Origin: Pseudomonas cyclaminis
GTDB taxonomy: Bacteria; Pseudomonadota; Gammaproteobacteria; Pseudomonadales; Pseudomonadaceae
NCBI RefSeq assembly: GCF_015163715.1
Contig: NZ_JADDUM010000039.1
Location: forward strand, 1 to 42,882
Reading direction: 5' to 3'
Length of the DNA: 42,882 nt
Under the pieces are notes generated by a model that did not search any database, had not been told where the DNA came from, and saw only the letters and a program-made list of their open reading frames with translations. Of this stretch, positions 36,935 through 42,882 are shown piece by piece. The position numbers and the translations under genes were made by a program. Each line of letters starts with the position of its first letter. The first letter of the stretch is position 1.

Positions 36935-37725
36935 CGGTGTATCCGGCGCTGGTGGAAGAAAACGGTACGGTCAAGGAAGGCCGTTTCTCCACCGCCGCCG
37001 AGGCTGAGTTCCAGCATCGCCGCGCCTTGCAGCGCCTGCTGATGCAGCAACTGGCGGAACCGGCAAAATTCCTGCGCGGCAAGTTACCCGGTCTTACCGA
37101 GTTGGGGCTGATGTACCGCGAATTGGGGCGCATCGACGCCTTGGTGGAAGACATCCTGCTGGCCAGCCTCGACACCTGCGTGCTGGAAGGTGAAGCCAGC
37201 CTGCCGCGTGATGGCGCGGGCTTGGCCGCCTTGGCCGAACGCAAGCGCAGCAGTTGGACCGAGCACGCCGAGCGCCAGGCGCGCTTGACCTTGGACGTGC
37301 TGAAGCTCTGGCACGGCTTGCAAAAGCGCTTCAAAGGCAAGATCGACCTGGCCCAGGCCGTGGCCTTGAATGACATCAAGCAGCAACTGAGTAACCTGGT
37401 GTATCCGGGTTTTGTGCGGGAAACCCCGGCGCAGTGGTTCAAGGAACTGCCGCGTTACCTCAAGGCCATCGAGTTGCGTCTTGAAAAACTGCCGAGCCAG
37501 GTGCAAAAAGACCGGGTGTGGAGCAGCGAACTCAGTGGGCTGTGGGCGCAGTACCAGAACCGCCTGAACAAACACGCCCAGGAAGGCAAGCGCGATCCTC
37601 AACTGGAGCTCTATCGCTGGTGGCTGGAGGAGTATCGGGTGTCGTTGTTTGCCCAGCAGTTGGGCACCAAGGTGCCGATTTCCGACAAGCGCTTGAGCAA
37701 GCAGTGGACGCTGGTCGAGGCCTGA
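36931..37725 (+). pseudogene. hrpA: HrpA C-terminal part, separated by the frameshift
   Basis: These 264 residues starting MTVYPALVEENGTVKEGRF are the end of the HrpA DUF3418 region; the frame is open upstream to 36694 but there it is a shadow of the first part. The ATG overlaps the stop of the first part as ATGA, so the fragment could be translated by coupling even if the mutation is real. The part is rich in Leu, Arg and Lys and has no independent enzymatic motif. No slippery heptamer is visible at the junction. Confidence 0.85.
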
Positions 37726-37894
37726 TCCCGGTCTCACATTTAAACGGCGTTTATCTGGGAAGTGACGCCAAATCCCCGGCTTTGTGGCAAACTTCGCGCC
37801 CATAAATGCCGGGATCGTCGTGAAGTACTGCGGCGCGATGGAATAAAGCGATGCCAGTTTGATGTCCGCTGGGCGGAATAAAACTACTTAAAGT

Positions 37895-37912
37895 TTGGTA
37901 CGACGGTACCAA
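37895..37912. promoter_or_regulatory. Operator-like palindrome upstream of the KAS III gene
   Basis: TTGGTA and TACCAA are perfect inverted six-base arms separated by six bases. The site lies 33 bases before the GTG start of the synthase gene, a position suited to a repressor. The regulator is unknown; the sequence is not the usual PsrA site. Confidence 0.45.
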
Positions 37913-37945
37913 TATCTTCTGCCTGACAGATTTAGAGGAACGACC

Positions 37946-39067
37946 GTGCATAACGTCGTCATCAGCGGCACTGGCCTTTACACCCCTGCCAACAGCATCT
38001 CCAACGAAGAGCTGGTGCAGTCTTTCAATACCTACGTGCAGCAGTTCAATGCTGACAACGCCGCTGCCATCGAGCGCGGCGAGGTGCAGGCGCTGACTGA
38101 GTCCAGCGCGGCCTTTATCGAAAAGGCCTCCGGCATCAAGAGCCGCTTCGTGATGGACAAAGACGGCATTCTGGACCCGCAGCGCATGGCCCCACGCCTG
38201 CCTGAGCGCAGCAACGACGAATGGTCGGTGCTCTGCCAGATGGCCGTCGGCGCCGCTGAACAAGCCTTGAAGCGCGCCGGCAGGACCGCCGCCGACATCG
38301 ACGGCGTGATCGTCGCGTGCTCCAACCTGCAGCGCGCCTACCCGGCCATCGCCATCGAAGTCCAGGAAGCCCTCGGTATCGCCGGGTTTGGTTTCGACAT
38401 GAACGTGGCGTGCTCTTCAGCCACCTTCGGCATCCAGAACGCCGCCAACAGCATCCAACTGGGCCAGGCCCGGGCGATCCTGATGGTCAACCCGGAAGTC
38501 TGCACCGGCCACCTGAACTTCCGCGACCGCGACAGTCACTTCATCTTCGGTGATGCCGCTACTGCTGTGGTGCTGGAGCGTGCCGACCTGGCAACGTCCG
38601 AGCACCAGTTCGACGTGGTAAGCACCAAGCTGTTGACCAAGTTCTCCAACACCATCCGCAACAACTTCGGCTTCCTCAACCGTGCAGCAGAAGAGGGCAT
38701 TGGCGCCCCCGACAAACTGTTCGTGCAGGAAGGCCGCAAAGTCTTTCGCGACGTGTGCCCGATGGTAGCCGAGCTGATCGGCGTGCACCTGGAAGAAAAC
38801 CACTTGAACGTGGCCGATGTGAAACGCTTCTGGCTGCACCAGGCCAACCTGAGCATGAACCACCTGATTGTGAAGAAACTGCTCGGCCGCGAAGCCACGG
38901 TGGAAGAAGCCCCGGTGATCCTCGATACTTACGCCAATACCAGCTCCGCGGGTTCGGTGATTGCATTCCACACGTACCAGGATGATCTGCCCAAGGGTTC
39001 CGTCGCGGTACTCAGTTCGTTTGGCGCAGGCTATTCGATCGGTAGCGTGATCCTGCGCAAGCGCTAA
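37946..39067 (+). CDS. Beta-ketoacyl-ACP synthase III (FabH2-like)
   Basis: This 373-aa thiolase-fold condensing enzyme has the triad C156 (NVACSSATFG), H298 (WLHQANL) and N331 (YANTSSAGS). It is longer than housekeeping FabH (about 320 aa) and resembles the P. aeruginosa PA3286 type, known to condense medium-chain acyl-CoA from beta-oxidation with malonyl-ACP and so feed fatty acid synthesis. That substrate is inferred by resemblance and context. The start is GTG with AGAGGA six bases upstream; the ORF upstream of it is not conserved. An ECF sigma gene follows after 16 bases, the same neighbourhood as in P. aeruginosa. Confidence 0.9.
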   Translation: MHNVVISGTGLYTPANSISNEELVQSFNTYVQQFNADNAAAIERGEVQALTESSAAFIEKASGIKSRFVMDKDGILDPQRMAPRLPERSNDEWSVLCQMAVGAAEQALKRAGRTAADIDGVIVACSNLQRAYPAIAIEVQEALGIAGFGFDMNVACSSATFGIQNAANSIQLGQARAILMVNPEVCTGHLNFRDRDSHFIFGDAATAVVLERADLATSEHQFDVVSTKLLTKFSNTIRNNFGFLNRAAEEGIGAPDKLFVQEGRKVFRDVCPMVAELIGVHLEENHLNVADVKRFWLHQANLSMNHLIVKKLLGREATVEEAPVILDTYANTSSAGSVIAFHTYQDDLPKGSVAVLSSFGAGYSIGSVILRKR

Positions 39068-39083
39068 GACAATCGAGGTCTAA

Positions 39084-39698
39084 ATGGCAGCAGCGGACGA
39101 CACGCACCTGCTTGAACGGCTGCTCAAGGGCGAGCAGCAGGCCTATAAGGAATTGGTCACCACCTACCAGAGCGCCATGCGTGCGGTGGCCTATGCGATC
39201 GTCGGCCAGCGCCATGCCGATGAGGTGGTGCAGGACGCCTGGCTGTCGGTGGTCCGCAACGTCGCCAGGTTTGAAGGGCGCTCCAGCCTCAAGACCTGGC
39301 TGCTGACCATCACCGCCAACGCCGCCAAGGGGCGCTACAAGCAAAATCGTCGCGAGGTGTTGCTCGACGATCTGCCTTCGCCCCACGGCACCATCGGTGA
39401 TGACCGCTTTACCCCCGACGACGGCCACTGGGCGGTCGCCCCGTTTGCCTGGCATCAGGACACCCCGGAAGCCTTGCTGACCGAGGATGAGCTGCGCAAA
39501 TGCCTGGAGCATACGTTGCTGAGTTTGTCGGAGTTGCAAAGCAGCGTGCTGGTGCTGCGTGAACGCCAGGGCCTGGAGTTGGAGGAGATTTGTAATCTCC
39601 TGACACTCTCTCTCTCCAATGTCCGTGTGCTGTTGCATCGAGCGCGGCTTAAAGTCTTCGCCACGGTGGAGCATTTTGAGGAAACGGGCGAATGTTGA
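39084..39698 (+). CDS. ECF-family RNA polymerase sigma factor
   Basis: This 204-aa protein has region 2 at about 20-90 (YQSAMRAVAYAIVGQRHADEVVQDAWLSVVRNVARF) and region 4 at about 138-192 (LSLSELQSSVLVLRERQGLELEEICNLLTLSLSNVRVLLHRAR), joined by a longer acidic linker. It would direct RNA polymerase to stress or envelope promoters. The stop overlaps the next gene by seven bases. Promoter sequences it recognises are unknown; the KAS III upstream region is a natural place to look. Confidence 0.93.
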   Translation: MAAADDTHLLERLLKGEQQAYKELVTTYQSAMRAVAYAIVGQRHADEVVQDAWLSVVRNVARFEGRSSLKTWLLTITANAAKGRYKQNRREVLLDDLPSPHGTIGDDRFTPDDGHWAVAPFAWHQDTPEALLTEDELRKCLEHTLLSLSELQSSVLVLRERQGLELEEICNLLTLSLSNVRVLLHRARLKVFATVEHFEETGEC

Positions 39699-39925
39699 CC
39701 TGTAAAGAACAAGTGGCACGTTCCAGTGACTATCTCGATGGGCAATTGACCTTTCGCGAGCGCCTGCTGGTGCGTCATCACTTGATGTTCTGCCCGAACT
39801 GCCGCCGGTTTATCCGTCAGATGCGCCTGATGCAGGCGACGCTGAAGATCATGCCGGATGAGCCGGTGAAGGATGTGGATGCCCTGGCGCAGCGGCTGGC
39901 TGCCGAGCGGCTCAAGGGGGAGTGA
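39692..39925 (+). CDS. Small zinc-finger anti-sigma factor candidate
   Basis: This 77-aa protein carries an H-x3-C-x2-C zinc-finger motif, HHLMFCPNC (30-37), with C4 near the start, as in the ZAS/zf-HC2 anti-sigma family. It has no membrane helix, so it would be a soluble, possibly redox-sensitive regulator. Its ATG overlaps the sigma gene stop by seven bases, showing tight coupling. Binding to the adjacent sigma factor is inferred from family and gene order. Confidence 0.88.
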   Translation: MLTCKEQVARSSDYLDGQLTFRERLLVRHHLMFCPNCRRFIRQMRLMQATLKIMPDEPVKDVDALAQRLAAERLKGE

Positions 39926-39941
39926 GGCAGTTGCGAGTCAC

Positions 39942-40017
39942 GAGCTGCTAGCTTCAAGTAAAAAGCGGCAAGTGATGCGCTTCTACTTGAAGCTCACCAC
40001 TTGCCGCTTACAGCTGC
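39942..40017. repeat. Interleaved inverted repeat between convergent genes
   Basis: Arm A AGCTTCAAGTA (39950-39960) pairs with TACTTGAAGCT (39984-39994), and arm B AAGCGGCAAGTG (39963-39974) pairs with CACTTGCCGCTT (39998-40009). Order is A-B-A'-B', so the two stems cannot both form simply and could make a pseudoknot or alternative hairpins. AGCTGC copies flank the block. Composition matches the element at 6595-6685. Confidence 0.8.
39960..40009 (-). terminator. Probable terminator of the porin gene
   Basis: On the minus strand the 12-base B stem is followed directly by five Ts (39961-39964 plus the last stem base). It lies 12 bases past the porin stop. Built from the interleaved repeat. Confidence 0.55.
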
Positions 40018-40021
40018 TTTC

Positions 40022-41368
40022 TTAGAACTTGGCTTCTGCGTCCAACTGCAGGGTATTGGCATTGGCATCGCGGTAACCCGCGACGCTGGCGTAATCCGCC
40101 TTGGTCAGGAAGTACGTCGCGCCGATGGCGAAGTTCTTGTCGATGTCGTAACCGACCTTGAACTTGTGACCCCGTGCACCGGTGAAGCCGCCGGCGAAGT
40201 CCGAGTCGGTAAGGGCGCCAACCACTGCGTAGCGCTGTACGTCGCGGTAGTTGTAGTCCAGGTTCAGGCCAAATACCTTGGACTTGGCACCCAGCAGCCA
40301 GGCGGTGTCCTGGTCTTTATCCGTGGCTTTTGTGTTTTGCACGTACTGGCCGTAGAACGATAGCGGTACGGCCAGGCCGCCGATATCCACTTGGCTGAAG
40401 CCTTCGTACAGACGGTACTCGCTGGCATTGCCTGCGGTGGTGTTGGCGACCGTTTCGGCAGGGGTCAGGCAAGCGGTGGAGCCGGCGGTCGGGCAGCGGC
40501 TGTCTTCGTCGTTCTGGAACGCATACACACTGCCGCCCAGGGTCAGCTTCAGGTTGTCGGTCAGGGCGAAACGTGAGCCCAACTGGCCGGCGGTCATGCG
40601 CAGGTCATTGCGAAATTGCACGCCGTCGCCATTGACGTTGTCTTTGAGGTTGTAGTTACCCAGGCTGCCGAACAGCTCGGCGCTGCTACCCAGTGGGTAT
40701 TTGTAGGTCAGGGCCAGGCCTTCCGGGTTGATATCGCTATCCCAGATCACGTCGCCCATGCTTACCCACGGTTGCAGCATCTTGCCGCCGATCACGTGCA
40801 GGTTTTTGATCTGGTCCGGGTGGTAGTCGATGTAGCCCAGGTCCAGCCAGATCGACTTCTTGTTGAAGTAGCCATCCAGGTCCTGGTTGGTGGAGCGGGC
40901 GTCATCGCTGCTGCCGGTCGCAATACGGATACCGGTGTCCACTTGTGGGTTGATTTCGGTGTAGGCGCCCAGACGCGCACGGATGCGCTCACGGTCCTTG
41001 TCCTTGCCGCCATTGTTAGGGGTGCCATCAATCTTGACGGTCTCATGGCGGAAACGTACATCACCCTTGAACTGAGTCTTGGCGGCCCACGCCAGCTTCT
41101 GGTCGAAGCTGCTCAGCTCGTTGGTTTTCTTCGCGGTGGCCGCGATCTGTTCGTTGGTCTCTTGTTGAGCTTGCCGGGCGATCTGCTGTTCTTTCTGGTC
41201 TTTGGCCAACTCGTTCTGCAGTTCGGTGTACTGCGAAGCGGTGATCTGGCCGTTGGCCTTGAGCATGTCGAGCAATTTAGCGTCGACTGCAGCGCTGGCC
41301 GGAACGCTCAGGGCCAGTAACAGGCCGCCGCACAGGGCCGCCGCAGTTTTAGTGGAAGCAAGACGCAT
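40022..41368 (-). CDS. Outer-membrane porin (putative porin family)
   Basis: This 448-aa protein has a signal peptide MRLASTKTAAALCGGLLLAL...ASA with cleavage near residue 26. A periplasmic helical segment follows (about 28-90, with LKANGQITASQYTELQNELA), then a beta-barrel rich in alternating aromatic strands ending LDAEAKF, whose C-terminal Phe is the usual outer-membrane assembly signal. It resembles the putative porin family (Porin_5-like) rather than OprD or OprF. Substrate is unknown. ATG at 41368 has GGAG about seven bases upstream; the longer frame would bury the signal peptide. CPTAGSTAC forms a small cysteine pair in a loop. Confidence 0.88.
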   Translation of the reverse strand: MRLASTKTAAALCGGLLLALSVPASAAVDAKLLDMLKANGQITASQYTELQNELAKDQKEQQIARQAQQETNEQIAATAKKTNELSSFDQKLAWAAKTQFKGDVRFRHETVKIDGTPNNGGKDKDRERIRARLGAYTEINPQVDTGIRIATGSSDDARSTNQDLDGYFNKKSIWLDLGYIDYHPDQIKNLHVIGGKMLQPWVSMGDVIWDSDINPEGLALTYKYPLGSSAELFGSLGNYNLKDNVNGDGVQFRNDLRMTAGQLGSRFALTDNLKLTLGGSVYAFQNDEDSRCPTAGSTACLTPAETVANTTAGNASEYRLYEGFSQVDIGGLAVPLSFYGQYVQNTKATDKDQDTAWLLGAKSKVFGLNLDYNYRDVQRYAVVGALTDSDFAGGFTGARGHKFKVGYDIDKNFAIGATYFLTKADYASVAGYRDANANTLQLDAEAKF

Positions 41369-41651
41369 ATCAATCTCCGAAAGTGAGGAGGGATGGCAAA
41401 CCATCCAGGACACGACCGACCGATGACGGACGGAAAAATAGCCGCCTGGTAGAACCAGACGCTCTAAAAACAGGCGTCAGTATCGCGGTGGTTTATGACG
41501 CAACAGTGGCTAAGTGATGTCATCTGCGTGACAAATGCGTGGGCATCGGAACTATTGGTTTAGAGCCTTGTCCGGCGATTTGAGGGTGTGCTGGGGGCGG
41601 CGATAAGCGATACTCGCGAGGCTTTTACGCCCTGACGTAGTGAGGATGCCG

Positions 41652-42776
41652 ATGCCGCTGCAACGCCTGCAAAGCTTGTCCGAAATAGCCCCGCAGACCT
41701 GGGACGCCTTGGTGCCGCAGGCCCAACCGTTCGTGCGGCACGCGTTCCTGAGCGCGCTGGAGGACAGCGGCAGCGTTGGCCCGCACTCGGGCTGGCAGCC
41801 TGAGCATTTGCTGCACTGGGAAGGTGATCGGCTGGTGGCGGCACTGCCCGGTTATCGCAAGTGGCATTCCTACGGCGAGTACGTGTTCGATCATGGTTGG
41901 GCCGATGCCTGCGAGCGGGCGGGTATCGAGTATTACCCCAAGTTGCTGACGGCCGTACCGTTCAGCCCGGTCAGTGGCCCGCGCCTGTTGGCGGCCAATG
42001 CCGAAGATGGTTTTGAATTGCTCAACAGCCTGCCGGGCTACCTGGAAATAGAAGGGCTTTCCAGTGCGCATATCAACTTCACCGACGCCTTGGCCGATGA
42101 GGCCTTGGCCCGGCAACCGGGCTGGATGCAACGGCTGGGCTGCCAGTTTCATTGGCAGAACCGTGGCTACCGCGATTTCCAGGACTTCCTCGACGCCCTG
42201 AGTTCACGCAAGCGCAAGCAGATGCGCAAGGAGCGTGAGCAAGTGGCGGGGCAGGGCATCGATTTCGAGTGGCTGCAAGGCCATGAACTGAGCGAAGCGC
42301 AGTGGGATTTCGTCTACGCGTGCTACGCCAACACCTACGCGGTACGCCGCCAATCACCCTACCTGACCCGCGCGTTTTTCAGCCTGCTGGCCGAACGCAT
42401 GCCTGAGGCGATCCGCGTGGTGCTGGCCAAGCAAGGCACGCGGCCGGTGGCCATGGCGTTCAGCCTGATCGGTGGTGACAGTTTCTACGGCCGCTACTGG
42501 GGTTGCCTGGCGGAATTCGACCGCCTGCATTTCGAAACCTGTTTCTACCAGGGCATGGACTACGCCATCGCCCAAGGCCTGCAACGCTTCGACGCCGGCG
42601 CCCAGGGCGAGCATAAATTGATTCGCGGGTTTGAGCCGGTGATCACCCATTCCTGGCACTACTTGCGCCATCCGGGACTGAAGAATGCCGTGGAGGACTT
42701 CCTGGAACGTGAACGGGTGGGGATCCTGGCGTACGCCGAAGAGGCAAGGGCAGCGCTGCCGTATCGACAGGGGTGA
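41652..42776 (+). CDS. GNAT/FemAB-like acyltransferase (COG3146 type)
   Basis: This 374-aa protein resembles the peptidogalycan-biosynthesis-named family of double GNAT-fold proteins: PFVRHAFLSALEDSGSVG, the SSRKRKQMRKEREQV basic segment, and the C-terminal FYGRYWGCLAEFDRLHFETC and GAQGEHKLIRGFEP motifs. Biochemical function of the family is not established; aminoacyl or acyl transfer is assumed from the fold. ATG at 41652 has TGAGG six bases upstream; ATG at 41646 is too close to it. It is divergent from the porin gene. The 283-base gap between them holds a TGTCA-N6-TGACA inverted repeat (41518-41533), possibly an operator. Confidence 0.88.
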   Translation: MPLQRLQSLSEIAPQTWDALVPQAQPFVRHAFLSALEDSGSVGPHSGWQPEHLLHWEGDRLVAALPGYRKWHSYGEYVFDHGWADACERAGIEYYPKLLTAVPFSPVSGPRLLAANAEDGFELLNSLPGYLEIEGLSSAHINFTDALADEALARQPGWMQRLGCQFHWQNRGYRDFQDFLDALSSRKRKQMRKEREQVAGQGIDFEWLQGHELSEAQWDFVYACYANTYAVRRQSPYLTRAFFSLLAERMPEAIRVVLAKQGTRPVAMAFSLIGGDSFYGRYWGCLAEFDRLHFETCFYQGMDYAIAQGLQRFDAGAQGEHKLIRGFEPVITHSWHYLRHPGLKNAVEDFLERERVGILAYAEEARAALPYRQG

Positions 42777-42882
42777 ACAGCGCCTGGTGGGCAACCGCAA
42801 GCTCCGGGCCGTAGATACCGTCTTGACGCTCACCGGGCAACCCCCAAGTTTTGGGCCGTAGCAGCTGCCGAGCGCAAGCGAG

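Noticed and set aside
36915..36940. Programmed -1 frameshifting in hrpA
   Set aside because: No slippery heptamer or downstream stem visible; a mutation or sequencing error is simpler.
41518..41533. Pho box before the porin gene
   Set aside because: TGTCA-N6-TGACA is an inverted, not direct, repeat, so it does not fit PhoB.
1..42882. CRISPR arrays, tRNA or rRNA genes, prophage or IS elements
   Set aside because: No regularly spaced repeats, cloverleaf-type sequence, transposase or phage structural gene was found on either strand.

Overview
The window looks like chromosomal DNA of a fluorescent-group Pseudomonas. The evidence is high GC, REP palindromes of the fluorescent-pseudomonad type, two tandem cbb3 oxidase operons next to aer, and a KAS III / ECF sigma / zinc-finger operon ordered as in other pseudomonads. 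No tRNA, rRNA, CRISPR array, IS element or phage gene was seen. The species is inferred from gene content only.

1-10.0 kb, minus strand: micro-aerobic respiration. Transcription runs ccoN2-O2-Q2-P2, then ccoN1-O1-Q1-P1, a strong terminator, an inserted Phd/VapC-type toxin-antitoxin pair, then ccoG and ccoH (copper reduction and oxidase assembly). ANR/FNR-like boxes precede ccoN2, ccoG and, more weakly, ccoN1. 9.9-12.3 kb: a divergent alpha/beta hydrolase, a perfect REPIN, and the aerotaxis receptor aer with a FliA-type promoter.

12.4-26.5 kb, minus strand: a tightly packed eight-gene surface-glycan operon, wecB-wecC-(1,696-aa methyltransferase/coiled-coil/glycosyltransferase fusion)-(glycosyltransferase fused to a GSC-type domain)-lipoprotein-(polytopic protein with a kinase-like tail)-two GT4 glycosyltransferases. 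WecB and WecC should make UDP-ManNAcA. No initiating transferase, polymerase, flippase or ABC ATPase lies in the cluster. It is preceded by a 0.9-kb AT-rich gap with several hairpins. This is the best candidate for a poorly described system.

27.4-37.7 kb: a DMT permease, a chemoreceptor, aceK, then a low-GC accessory patch (32.1-33.6 kb). The patch holds a diverged aceK 3' remnant and three small minus-strand ORFs, two of them dense in PPxY motifs and paralogous, one frameshifted. The RNA helicase hrpA follows and is split by a one-base frameshift that leaves an ATGA stop/start overlap.

37.9-42.9 kb: a KAS III-like synthase, ECF sigma factor and zinc-finger anti-sigma candidate in one operon; an interleaved inverted repeat; an outer-membrane porin; and a FemAB/COG3146-type acyltransferase. 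The last 106 bases hold no gene I can support.
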